A program made the translations under genes and the position numbers. A stretch of 64,000 bases of DNA from positions 4,203-68,202 of the forward strand of contig JBMYKD010000009.1 in assembly GCA_049595035.1 (NCBI GenBank), written 5' to 3'. This document shows, in pieces, positions 36,661 to 45,417 of the stretch. The first letter of the stretch is position 1, and every line of letters begins with the position of its first letter. This DNA is from UBA12202 sp049595035. Its GTDB lineage: Bacteria; Pseudomonadota; Alphaproteobacteria; Puniceispirillales; UBA1172. The notes under the pieces were generated by a model, which saw only the letters and a program-made list of their open reading frames with translations, did no database searches and was not told where the DNA came from.

Positions 36661-37839
36661 TTAATTCGACACTCTCAGCCCCATTACAGAAATAGCATCA
36701 GCCGGTGAGCTCATCAAAGGCACCATTGATATAACTGGCAATTTAACTGATGGTTCAATACTAACCACAAGTCTGCCACCACGTTTGATAAATTGTTCAA
36801 TTGGTGGGATAACCATATTAGCCAGTTCCGGGAATTGCATTAATTCTGCCTGTAACATCATCACAGACATATCAGCAATATCATTTCGCGTCATACCAGA
36901 TGTCTGTCCGGCCAGCGTTAGGGCATAATCCATTAAGCCTTCATCCCTGTAAGCAAGTTCAAAGCTATTGATAAAAATACCACCACCAAGTGATGATAAT
37001 ATCATTAGCGCCTGATCTGAGCTTGTGTTTTCAAAATCAGCATCATTGATCATATGATAGGTTTGCTTCAGATATTCCAGATCACCATAGCTTTCCAGTG
37101 TTCCCAACCCTTCTAGTTCAATTTCCCCCGCGCTTACCTGATGATAACGATCACCTACATTGCGATGCGAAGAGATGCTGTTCATATTAATGGTGATATC
37201 ATTGATACCAAGCATGTTCAGCATCATGTGATATTCAGCCAGGGTAGGATCATATGGACTTAACGCAATGGTAAGTTTATCAAGCGTAATTTCAGCGTCA
37301 AAGTCTGGAATATATGACGCCTGATATGGCAAAAGAGGAATATTATTCATCGAAAACTCCGCTATCGAAATGCGTGAGCCATCAGCTTCAATATCCATAT
37401 CATTTATGACAATATCACCAGTATTATATATCTTAAGGCTATCTGTCATGTTCCAGAACATCGGGTCGAGGATATGGTCATCGATAATCATATTTTCCAC
37501 TGACATCCGATCAAGATAAAAATCAACCCCTTCATCACTGAAACGCATACCTTCAATCAAGAACGCATTAATTTTGAACACGCCAGCTGTAATTTCATAA
37601 TCCAGAACAACACGATCGGATGAACCTATATAGGCATTGCCAGTGTAGAAACGGATATCCGATACGTCGCCTTTTAATGTGGATTGATCAAAAAACCCGC
37701 GTTCATAGACAATCCGCATATCACCAAGAATAATTTCCTCTTGGGCTTGAGCATGGCAAATTGCCATGACGGACATGATCATGCCGAGGAAAAAAGAAAA
37801 TATTTGTTTTTTGTAGTGATTGACTAACATACCCTTCAT
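36661..37839 (-). CDS. Secreted protein of unknown function
   Basis: I do not recognise this 392-residue protein. It starts with a signal peptide (about residues 4-33, ending AICHAQAQ before EEIILGD), so it is periplasmic or outer-membrane associated. The mature part is acidic, has no cysteine or membrane segment, and alternates short hydrophobic and polar stretches. Repeated patterns such as 'I.DM.I..DG' and 'ITINMNSI' suggest a beta-rich, possibly repetitive fold like those of AsmA- or LPS-transport-type proteins. The final 60 residues contain two proline-flanked hydrophobic segments. An internal ATG at 37830 is an alternative start. It is monocistronic, with a 115-bp AT-rich gap upstream. 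Confidence 0.7.
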   Translation of the reverse strand: MKGMLVNHYKKQIFSFFLGMIMSVMAICHAQAQEEIILGDMRIVYERGFFDQSTLKGDVSDIRFYTGNAYIGSSDRVVLDYEITAGVFKINAFLIEGMRFSDEGVDFYLDRMSVENMIIDDHILDPMFWNMTDSLKIYNTGDIVINDMDIEADGSRISIAEFSMNNIPLLPYQASYIPDFDAEITLDKLTIALSPYDPTLAEYHMMLNMLGINDITINMNSISSHRNVGDRYHQVSAGEIELEGLGTLESYGDLEYLKQTYHMINDADFENTSSDQALMILSSLGGGIFINSFELAYRDEGLMDYALTLAGQTSGMTRNDIADMSVMMLQAELMQFPELANMVIPPIEQFIKRGGRLVVSIEPSVKLPVISMVPLMSSPADAISVMGLRVSN

Positions 37840-37954
37840 CCTGTCATTTTACCTTAACGCGATATTTTTTGTTAACCATATTCATTAACTATAAAATATG
37901 TATGTGTTGTAAAAATGTTCAAGTCTGCTGAATGTCTTCACAACAGGGTGATGA

Positions 37955-38494
37955 TTAATTGAGACGACCTTTATCATCTACCTTCACCATATCACGAGGA
38001 CGGATTAGGGAAAGCAATTTACCACTTTCTCTTTCAAGGTCTTTAAATTGATCAAGATCAAAAACCATATCCGCCAATGTTGCTGTCGGATAATCATTGA
38101 CATCTTTGCCTGCCTGATTGCCATCTTCTGCGATTAAATCGTGACAGAGCAAAATCATTCCCGGATTATGGCCGATAATCATAACGGTGCTGGCATCACC
38201 TGCATGTTCATGGATCAGATCAAATAATGTGTCGCTGCTGGCGTTATAGATACGTTCATCAATAATATATTCCGGTTGTTGCGACCATTCTTTCATGACC
38301 CATTCTGCCGATTCAATGGTACGCACCGCAGGGGAAACCAGTATGACATCTGGAATGGTGAGATGGCCTTTGATATATCTGGCCATATCAGAACAGTTTC
38401 TTTTACCCCGTTCAACCAGTTTACGATCAAAGTCGCGTCCTGTTTCCGATACCAGTTCTGTTTTCCCATGCCGTAAAATCAGAAGTCGAGCCAT
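37955..38494 (-). CDS. sixA: SixA-like histidine phosphatase
   Basis: A 179-residue cytoplasmic phosphohistidine phosphatase: it begins ARLLILRHGKTEL, the RHG catalytic motif, and has SPAVRTIESAEWV and VMIIGHNPGMILLCHDL with the second catalytic His. The length and motifs fit SixA, which removes phosphate from the histidines of phosphorelay proteins. The start is at 38494; an upstream extension of the frame has no motif. It is divergent from the cysteine synthase gene, separated by 118 bp. Confidence 0.88.
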   Translation of the reverse strand: MARLLILRHGKTELVSETGRDFDRKLVERGKRNCSDMARYIKGHLTIPDVILVSPAVRTIESAEWVMKEWSQQPEYIIDERIYNASSDTLFDLIHEHAGDASTVMIIGHNPGMILLCHDLIAEDGNQAGKDVNDYPTATLADMVFDLDQFKDLERESGKLLSLIRPRDMVKVDDKGRLN

Positions 38495-38612
38495 ATGCCT
38501 TATCCGCAAAAGTAATGGTTTCATTCTGCCAGTCATATGGCTTTGCGAAAAGTCTTTTTTATAGATGCTGGCTTTGCTATGGTGCGAACAGATATCACAA
38601 AAGGATATAATT

Positions 38613-39623
38613 ATGTCAGGACAATATTCTGGTTTTATGGAAGCCATTGGAAACACACCACTAATTCGCCTTAATGGCCCTAGTGAAATGACTGGATGTG
38701 AGATATATGGCAAGGCCGAGTTTATGAACCCCGGCGGCTCAGTCAAGGATAGAGCAGCGCGCGGGATTATTGAACATGCCGAAAAAAACGGAACACTCGT
38801 TCCGGGGGGTACCATCATTGAAGGCACGGCTGGTAATACTGGTATCAGTCTGGCCATGTGCGCCAATGCCCGTGGCTATAAAACCATCATTGTTATGCCG
38901 GAAACCCAGAGCCAGGAAAAAAAGGATATGCTCCGTCTTCTTGGTGTTGACCTGCGTTTAGTTCCAGCAAAACCATATAAAGACCCCGGAAATTATGTCC
39001 GGTATTCTGAACAGCTTGTGAATGAAATGAAAGAAAGCCTTGGCGAAAGCGTTATATGGGCTAACCAGTTTGATAATATTGCTAATCAGGAAGGCCATTA
39101 TCGATATACCGCACCTGAAATCTGGGAGCAGACAAAAGGCAGAATAGATGGCTTTACCTGTTCAGTCGGTTCAGGCGGTACAATCGCCGGCATTAGCCGC
39201 TATCTGAAAGAAAAACATCCCGATATTACCATTGCCCTAAGTGACCCTCATGGATCAGCACTATACCACCATTATGCCCATGGTGAAATGAAAGCCGAAG
39301 GGAATTCCGTTAGCGAAGGAATAGGTCAGGGTCGCATTACAGGAAATCTGGAAAAAGCTGATATCGATACACAATACAGCATCCCTGATACCGAGGCATT
39401 ACCGATTATATTTGATCTGCTGAAACATGAAGGGCTACTGCTTGGTGGGTCAAGTGCAATTAACGTTGCTGGTGCTATGCGGCTTGCCCGTGATCTGGGG
39501 CCTGGCAAAACTATTGTTACTATTCTTTGCGATAGTGGTCAGCGTTATCAGTCAAAAATATGGAATCCGGTATTTCTGAAAGAAAAAAACCTTCCCGTTC
39601 CATCATGGCTTGATGAAAGCTAA
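38613..39623 (+). CDS. Cysteine synthase (O-acetylserine sulfhydrylase family)
   Basis: A PLP enzyme that makes cysteine from O-acetylserine and sulfide. The 336 residues carry the PLP lysine in NPGGSVKDRAARGI, the phosphate-binding loop EGTAGNTGISLA (Asn in the T-S-G-N-T-G position), and a C-terminal SSAINVAGAMRLA. The length fits the longer CysK-like class common in alphaproteobacteria. The start at 38613 has AAGGAT 8 nt upstream. It is the first of three + strand sulfur genes, followed after 5 nt by a sulfurtransferase and then by cystathionine beta-lyase. Confidence 0.92.
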   Translation: MSGQYSGFMEAIGNTPLIRLNGPSEMTGCEIYGKAEFMNPGGSVKDRAARGIIEHAEKNGTLVPGGTIIEGTAGNTGISLAMCANARGYKTIIVMPETQSQEKKDMLRLLGVDLRLVPAKPYKDPGNYVRYSEQLVNEMKESLGESVIWANQFDNIANQEGHYRYTAPEIWEQTKGRIDGFTCSVGSGGTIAGISRYLKEKHPDITIALSDPHGSALYHHYAHGEMKAEGNSVSEGIGQGRITGNLEKADIDTQYSIPDTEALPIIFDLLKHEGLLLGGSSAINVAGAMRLARDLGPGKTIVTILCDSGQRYQSKIWNPVFLKEKNLPVPSWLDES

Positions 39624-39628
39624 GCCCC

Positions 39629-40501
39629 ATGCTGATTAGTGCGAAAGATGCTATTCGGGCAATATCCGAAGATTCAGCCCTGATCATGGATGCAACCTTT
39701 GTTCTTCCCAATTCGGGCAGAGATGCCTTTGCAGAATATCTGGAACAACGCATCCCCCATGCTGTATTTTTTGATATCAATAAAATTGCTGATGACAGCT
39801 CACCCCTGCCCCATACCATGCCAGATGCTGAAGTTTTCACCCGTCATATGAGTGCATTGGGATTAGATTCTGATCAGAAGGTCATTCTATATGATCAATC
39901 CGGTATGCTTTCCGCGGCAAGGGCATGGTGGATGCTGCGTTATTTTGGTCATGATCATGTGGTTATTCTTGATGGAGGTATGACAGCATGGATAGATGCT
40001 GGCGGCACGACAGAATCAGGGGTGGCTGCTTTTCCAGATAAAGGATCATTTATAGCCAAAGCACCAGATGTAGCATCCCCCATGGCAATCAGATCGCTTG
40101 ATGATATGGTTGCCCTTGTCGCTACGCCGCCATCAGAACGTCCCGAACAGATTATTGATGCCCGTTCATCTGGGCGGTTTTCCGGAAAATCGCCAGAGCC
40201 ACGCCCCGGCATGGCATCTGGCCATATGCCGGGGGCATTAAGCTGCCCGATTAGTCACCTTATTGATGCTGATACTGGTCGATGTAAATCCCCTGCCCAG
40301 ATCATGTCCATATTTTTAGAAGCTGGCATTGATCTGGATAAACCCGTTGTGACAAGCTGCGGGTCTGGTGTAACGGCTTGTGGTCTTGCCTTTGGTTTTG
40401 CACTAATCGGTAAACAGGACGTGTCTATCTATGACGGTTCATGGTCTGAATGGGGATCACCTGAATCTGATCGTATCACCTGCCCTGTTGTTACAGGATA
40501 A
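39629..40501 (+). CDS. sseA: 3-mercaptopyruvate/thiosulfate sulfurtransferase
   Basis: A 290-residue tandem rhodanese. The second domain holds catalytic Cys244 in TSCGSGVTAC, the CGSGVTA loop typical of 3-mercaptopyruvate sulfurtransferases. The first domain lacks a catalytic Cys (VILYDQSGMLSAARAWW), as expected, and ILDGGMTAWIDAGG is a rhodanese landmark. It links cysteine catabolism (after transamination to mercaptopyruvate) to persulfide or cyanide detoxification. It lies between the cysteine synthase and metC, 5 and 24 nt from them, as an operon. Confidence 0.92.
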   Translation: MLISAKDAIRAISEDSALIMDATFVLPNSGRDAFAEYLEQRIPHAVFFDINKIADDSSPLPHTMPDAEVFTRHMSALGLDSDQKVILYDQSGMLSAARAWWMLRYFGHDHVVILDGGMTAWIDAGGTTESGVAAFPDKGSFIAKAPDVASPMAIRSLDDMVALVATPPSERPEQIIDARSSGRFSGKSPEPRPGMASGHMPGALSCPISHLIDADTGRCKSPAQIMSIFLEAGIDLDKPVVTSCGSGVTACGLAFGFALIGKQDVSIYDGSWSEWGSPESDRITCPVVTG

Positions 40502-40525
40502 TCCCCCATAAAGGAGGAAAATAAT

Positions 40526-41710
40526 ATGACAAAAAAAACTGATGAATCTCATAACATAACACCAGCAACAAAGGTTGTTCATGCATCGGTTAAACCATTG
40601 GAACAAGAAGGTATGGCAAATATTCCCGTTTTCCATACGTCAACCGTCATGAAACCAAGTCTGGATGATTATCGCCATGCTCGCGGTAAGTATGATTATG
40701 GAAGAAAAGGAACCCCTACATCCGAAGCCACGGAAAAAGCGGTGGCAGATCTCTACCGGATGGAAGACTGTGTTGCCACTCCATCGGGTCTGTCGGCCAT
40801 ATGTCTGGGCATATCAGCTGTGCTGAAGGCTGGTGATCATGCGTTATTTCCGGATAGTATGTATGGTTCTGGTCGGCGGTTTATCGATAAAGTCCTTCCG
40901 CAAATGGGGGTAAGTGTCGGCATTTATGATCCTTGTGTGACAGCCAGTGAACTGAAATATATGATTGGCGAAAATACCCGTCTTATCTATCTGGAAAGCC
41001 CGGGCAGTCTAACTTTCGAAATGCAGGATATCCCTGCCCTCACGAAATTGGCCCATGATCATGATTGTCTGGTTGCCATGGATAACACATGGGCAACAGC
41101 ATTATATTTTGATGCTGTTCACCATGCGATTGATATAATTATCGAAGCGGGAACAAAATATATTTCCGGCCATTCCGATGTCAGCATGGGGTTTGTGGTA
41201 TCTAGTGGAAAAACTGCTTCATCTATCCGGAATTATGCCCAGAATACCGGAATATGCGTTGCACCAGACGAACATTATCTGGCCATGCGGGGTATGCGTA
41301 CCATGGCTATCCGGTTGCGGCAATCTGAAGAAAACGGCCTTGCTCTAGCGCAATGGTTAGAACAACAGCCCGAAGTGATTCAAATGCTCCATCCGGCTCT
41401 TCCGTCGCATCCCGGCCATCATCACTGGCAACGTGATTTTACTGGATCATGCGGTTTATTCGGATTTGTGATTGACCCCGATATTCCTATCACAGCCATT
41501 GATGCTATGGCAGATGGACTGGATTTATTCGGGATCGGGGCATCATGGGGCGGTCATGAAAGCCTAATCAGTCAGGGGCATCTTAAACGAACCATAACCG
41601 ATATTCCGCAAGGTACATTATTGCGTATTTATGCCGGCATTGAAGATAAAACGGATTTGCTGGATGATGTGAAAGCTGGTTTTGATAGAATGCGCGGCAG
41701 TAATGCCTGA
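40526..41710 (+). CDS. metC: Cystathionine beta-lyase
   Basis: A PLP enzyme splitting cystathionine to homocysteine, pyruvate and ammonia in methionine synthesis; it can also release sulfide from cysteine. The 394 residues contain the substrate-binding SSTVMKPSLDDYR-like start (HTSTVMKPS), YDYGRKGTPTSEA, and the PLP lysine in EAGTKYISGHSDVSMG. Strong AAAGGAGG ribosome site before the ATG. It ends the sulfur operon and converges on ynjC with a 5-nt gap, so no terminator fits between them. Confidence 0.92.
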   Translation: MTKKTDESHNITPATKVVHASVKPLEQEGMANIPVFHTSTVMKPSLDDYRHARGKYDYGRKGTPTSEATEKAVADLYRMEDCVATPSGLSAICLGISAVLKAGDHALFPDSMYGSGRRFIDKVLPQMGVSVGIYDPCVTASELKYMIGENTRLIYLESPGSLTFEMQDIPALTKLAHDHDCLVAMDNTWATALYFDAVHHAIDIIIEAGTKYISGHSDVSMGFVVSSGKTASSIRNYAQNTGICVAPDEHYLAMRGMRTMAIRLRQSEENGLALAQWLEQQPEVIQMLHPALPSHPGHHHWQRDFTGSCGLFGFVIDPDIPITAIDAMADGLDLFGIGASWGGHESLISQGHLKRTITDIPQGTLLRIYAGIEDKTDLLDDVKAGFDRMRGSNA

Positions 41711-41715
41711 AAGGC

Positions 41716-43392
41716 CTAATGGTCAAAATACCTGAATTGGCGAAAGCGCCATCTTAACACCATATCACAAATCAAAAATACGACTAACGGCATTGCCATT
41801 TGTAATACAGATGCTACCCCTAGGGCTTGCCTGCTAGCACTGGAAGCAAGGGTTACGGCTTCTGTGGTCAGGGTAATCATACGCCCATTGCTAGCAAATA
41901 TAGTTGGCAGATATAAAGCGCAACTTACCGAAAAACCTATGGCAAAAGCCGTCATGATAGGAGTCAGTAAAAGCGGTAGTTTAATGCGAAAAAATTGTCT
42001 TACCCTACTGGCTCCCAGTGTTGCCGCCATATCAGTATAACGTTGATCAAATTGCCGCCATACAGCGCTTAGTGATAGCATCACATAAGGAAATACAAAT
42101 AACATATGAACCCAGATCAGGGTGATATAAAACCCATCAAGCCGAACCAGAATAAGCAAAATCTGTAACCCAAACAGAAACGACGCTTGCGGCAATAGAA
42201 GAGGCAGATAAAGCCATTTTTCGAGTTGCGTATGTCTTGTTAAAGACTTCTGTTCAAGCCATACCATTGCCAGGATAAGAGAAAATAGCGACGATAAACC
42301 TGCAATGATCAGGCTATTAGCACCCGCAATGACCATAATATCTGATGTATGTATCCACGCGCGGACCCCCCATTGGTCAGGCAGAACGGCCGGAAATCGC
42401 CATATATTGGCAAACCCCCATATCGTTACACTGATCAGTCCTAGGATAGCAATCAGGCATGGTAGTATCGCCATCATAAAGATCAGATATTTACAGCCAT
42501 ACGCAATTGGTGGGTAAACATAACCTCTTTTACCCAGATAGGTTTGATAGCAAATAAACCGGCTGAATATATAACCAGAACCAATCCATATCACACAGCA
42601 GATAAATGCCAATACTAATTGAACAACCGCGCCAATAGCAGCGATAAACTGATAACTGAGATCAGGATCATGAAACCATTCAAGAATACGCGGGGCTAGT
42701 GGTAACGGAACCGTTGGGGCTAAAACTAATGCCATATCGATAACTGATATAGAAAACATAAGAACAATCAGAACCGGTAATCGCATCCGCTTGGCTAATT
42801 GTGGATGGATAGCATAAAGCCATGCCGAATGTCTGCTATATCCCAGACTGGTAGCACAATCCATATAATCATTTACCCTAATCTGGCTGAGCGCAGACAA
42901 CCCCATTAATAATAAGAAGGGCAGTTCTTTGGCTACTAATGCAATTATCAACCCTATACCATATGCATCAGGGATAAGATAAATATCAGGTGGCCGAAAC
43001 CATCCTGTTAACCATGGGGAAATCAGACGAAATAACCAGCCGCTTGGTTGTAATAAAAACAGAAAACCCACGGCAATGGTGATATGCGGAACCGCCAATA
43101 TCGGTGAAAGAAGCCGGAATAATATTCCTGAACGGCCAATATAAGCAAATCTGGCCAATAAAAATAAAGCAAGAACATATGATATTAAGGTTGCAATAAA
43201 TGCCGTAAATATACTGAGCCAGATAGATGACCAGATACCCGGTTGTTCCAGAAACAGGTTTAGCGGTTCCATGGAAAACTGATATCGGCCAAGTGGTGCA
43301 AACCATCCTGTCGCTGGAAGAATAGCACCCGCAAGCCCTGCTGTTATGGGTAAAAGGCATATGAATATAATGATAAAACGGCTAATCATCAT
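41716..43392 (-). CDS. ynjC: YnjC-like ABC transporter permease (fused two-domain)
   Basis: A 558-residue inner-membrane permease with about twelve hydrophobic segments arranged as two binding-protein-dependent permease domains, each with an EAA-type cytoplasmic loop (DCATSLGYSRHSAWLYAIHPQ and DMAATLGASRVRQFFRIKLP). It is the transmembrane part of a YnjBCD-type importer with the binding protein upstream (22 nt) and the ATPase divergent at 44771. In E. coli, ynjBCD is followed by a sulfurtransferase gene (ynjE); here a sulfurtransferase lies 1.2 kb away in a sulfur operon. The substrate is unknown. Confidence 0.85.
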   Translation of the reverse strand: MMISRFIIIFICLLPITAGLAGAILPATGWFAPLGRYQFSMEPLNLFLEQPGIWSSIWLSIFTAFIATLISYVLALFLLARFAYIGRSGILFRLLSPILAVPHITIAVGFLFLLQPSGWLFRLISPWLTGWFRPPDIYLIPDAYGIGLIIALVAKELPFLLLMGLSALSQIRVNDYMDCATSLGYSRHSAWLYAIHPQLAKRMRLPVLIVLMFSISVIDMALVLAPTVPLPLAPRILEWFHDPDLSYQFIAAIGAVVQLVLAFICCVIWIGSGYIFSRFICYQTYLGKRGYVYPPIAYGCKYLIFMMAILPCLIAILGLISVTIWGFANIWRFPAVLPDQWGVRAWIHTSDIMVIAGANSLIIAGLSSLFSLILAMVWLEQKSLTRHTQLEKWLYLPLLLPQASFLFGLQILLILVRLDGFYITLIWVHMLFVFPYVMLSLSAVWRQFDQRYTDMAATLGASRVRQFFRIKLPLLLTPIMTAFAIGFSVSCALYLPTIFASNGRMITLTTEAVTLASSASRQALGVASVLQMAMPLVVFLICDMVLRWRFRQFRYFDH

Positions 43393-43414
43393 ATATCATT
43401 TTATCGATACAGAA

Positions 43415-44662
43415 TTAATCTGTATACCGATCAGCCCATTGTTTTTCTATCACAGGCACCCAGCTGGGATGAAATTCGGGTAAGGTCATTCCAAGTGCGT
43501 CTTCATCAAGGGTAGCAATACCTTTGGGCAGGTCAGCAAAAGCCTGCTGGATATCTAGCGGAAGTGTTTTTAAAGCCAGAACAGTCGGATCGCCCCAGAT
43601 ATCCGAATGGGCTTTGCGAAGCTGTGCTTCAGGGCTCAATAGAAAATTGGCAACCACCTGTGCTGCTTCTGGAGCATTAGCATTAAAAGGAATGGCCACA
43701 AAATGAACATTAGCTAGCGTCCCACTATTATGAATATAACTGCGAACAGTATCAGGCAGAACACCCTGAGCTATACCATTTGAAAACTCTGCCGGATTAA
43801 AAGCAAAAGCAATCGATAATTCCCCATCACCAAGCATCTGTATCATAGCCGTATAATTAGCAGGAAAATTCTTACCCCCCTGACGCAAATGCGGATGCAC
43901 CGAATCCAGCCACTGCCATAAAGGATGAAGGGCATTAACTGAATCAGATTGATCAACAGGCTGGGCAAAAATATGAATATCTGGTGAGGTTTCCAACAAA
44001 ATCTGTTTCAGAAAACTCATGCCAATAAAGTCAGATGGCTTTGGATAAGAAAATCGCCCCGGATTTGACTGTATCCAGCTAGCCAGTTCTGCCGCTGAAC
44101 GTGGCGGGGTATCTATATAAGCCGCATCATATCCAAATACTAATTGTGCCCTACCCCATGGGGATTCCTGTCCTTCAGTAGCTATGCCAAAATCAACAAG
44201 AATACCGGGCAAAGCAACAGGGTCGGTATATTGGAAAGATGGCAAATCATATGCCCAGCTATCAGAACGTAATAGCCCATTTTTTTTCATTGCGGCAAAA
44301 TTTTCACCATTAATCCAGATCAGATCAACAGAGCCATGTTTGTTTTTACTACCTGTTTTTTCCGCAAGAATGCGTGACACCGCATCTGATGTGGACGACA
44401 ATTTGACATGAACAAGCGTGATATCATATTCCGTTTCAACACGGCCGCCAACCCAGTCAATATAACTGTTGATAGCGGGTGATCCGCCCCATGCGTTGAA
44501 ATAAACAGTCTGTCCTTTCGCTTTATTTATGATGGTATCAAAATCACTTGCCCTTGCATGATGATGAATAAACATTATCATACAAACACTTACCAATATG
44601 GTCATGGCTGTTATATATTTCTGGCTAAATATGGAAATGTTGTGGTAACGCGCCTTTATCAT
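43415..44662 (-). CDS. ynjB: YnjB-like ABC transporter substrate-binding protein
   Basis: A 415-residue periplasmic binding protein with a signal peptide ending near HHHARASDF. Landmarks of the YnjB family include GQTVYFNAWGGSPAINSYIDWV at the start, DLIWINGENFAAMK, and the conserved end EFHPSWVPVIEKQWADRYTD. I prefer the ATG at 44662, which has GGAG six bases upstream, over the ATG at 44674. The protein faces YnjC on the same strand, with the ATPase divergent from it. No lipobox was seen, so it is soluble. Confidence 0.85.
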   Translation of the reverse strand: MIKARYHNISIFSQKYITAMTILVSVCMIMFIHHHARASDFDTIINKAKGQTVYFNAWGGSPAINSYIDWVGGRVETEYDITLVHVKLSSTSDAVSRILAEKTGSKNKHGSVDLIWINGENFAAMKKNGLLRSDSWAYDLPSFQYTDPVALPGILVDFGIATEGQESPWGRAQLVFGYDAAYIDTPPRSAAELASWIQSNPGRFSYPKPSDFIGMSFLKQILLETSPDIHIFAQPVDQSDSVNALHPLWQWLDSVHPHLRQGGKNFPANYTAMIQMLGDGELSIAFAFNPAEFSNGIAQGVLPDTVRSYIHNSGTLANVHFVAIPFNANAPEAAQVVANFLLSPEAQLRKAHSDIWGDPTVLALKTLPLDIQQAFADLPKGIATLDEDALGMTLPEFHPSWVPVIEKQWADRYTD

Positions 44663-44719
44663 TGTATTCTCCATGGCTTATGTTGCTCAACACAACACTA
44701 TCATAGTTTATAAATGTTA

Positions 44720-44743
44720 ATTTTCTTTTAACGTTAAGAAAAT
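44720..44743. promoter_or_regulatory. Inverted repeat between ynjB and ynjD
   Basis: ATTTTCTT-TTAACGTT-AAGAAAAT is an 8-bp inverted repeat in the divergent gap, with a palindromic TTAACGTTAA overlapping its centre. A second imperfect repeat, TGTTG/CAACA, lies at about 44682-44697. Together they suggest an operator controlling both directions, but no regulator is encoded nearby. Confidence 0.35.
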
Positions 44744-44770
44744 AGTATGAAAAGGGAATATGAATATCTT

Positions 44771-45403
44771 ATGCTTATCATGAAAAATGCTAGTGTTGGA
44801 TATGATAATCAGTGGCTTTTCCAGGCCATTGATCTATCGGTTAATAAAGGGCAGATCATATTGATAGATGCCCCTAGTGGCGCCGGTAAGAGTAGTTTTC
44901 TTCGCTGGATTGCCGGTTTGAAAACGAAAAATATGATTAACAAGGGACAAATCTGGCTAAATGATAAACGTCTGGATCTCTTGCAAGCAGAACATCGTCA
45001 TATCGGATTTCTGTTTCAGTCAGCATTACTATTTCCCCATTTGACGGTTGCTGAAAATCTGGGTTTTGGTATTCCGCAAAAATATAATAAAACCGAAAGA
45101 TCAGACCGGATTTCCGATGCGTTAAGTCGGGTGGGAATGACCGGAATGGAAAAACGTGACCCCAATACCCTTTCAGGGGGACAGCAGGCCCGTATCGCAT
45201 TGCTGAGAACACTATTAGCCGAACCGGAAGCATTGCTCATGGATGAACCATTTTCCAGCCTTGATCATGATATGCGCGACCAGATCATAGACCTGGTCAA
45301 AGGAGAAGTAGAACGGCTAAATCTGCCCGTGCTGATGGTAAGCCATGATCCGCGTGACCATAGCCTTACCACAGATCCCATTGTCACCCTGAAAACGGAT
45401 TAG
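44771..45403 (+). CDS. ynjD: YnjD-like ABC transporter ATPase
   Basis: A 210-residue ABC ATPase: Walker A LIDAPSGAGKSSFLRW, Q-loop IGFLFQSALLFPH, signature LSGGQQARIALLRTL and Walker B ALLMDEPFSSLD, with a H-loop (VLMVSHDPRDH). It lacks the TOBE domain of larger importers, as does YnjD. The start is uncertain: ATG at 44747 gives 8 more residues, but AAAAGGGA (44750-44757) lies between the two and favours the ATG at 44771. It is divergent from ynjB. Confidence 0.85.
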   Translation: MLIMKNASVGYDNQWLFQAIDLSVNKGQIILIDAPSGAGKSSFLRWIAGLKTKNMINKGQIWLNDKRLDLLQAEHRHIGFLFQSALLFPHLTVAENLGFGIPQKYNKTERSDRISDALSRVGMTGMEKRDPNTLSGGQQARIALLRTLLAEPEALLMDEPFSSLDHDMRDQIIDLVKGEVERLNLPVLMVSHDPRDHSLTTDPIVTLKTD

Positions 45404-45417
45404 ATAAACCGATATGT

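Noticed and set aside
37955..38866. Longer 303-residue reading of the SixA-like gene
   Set aside because: The first 124 residues lie upstream of the RHG start and overlap the cysteine synthase gene; the real start is the ATG at 38494.
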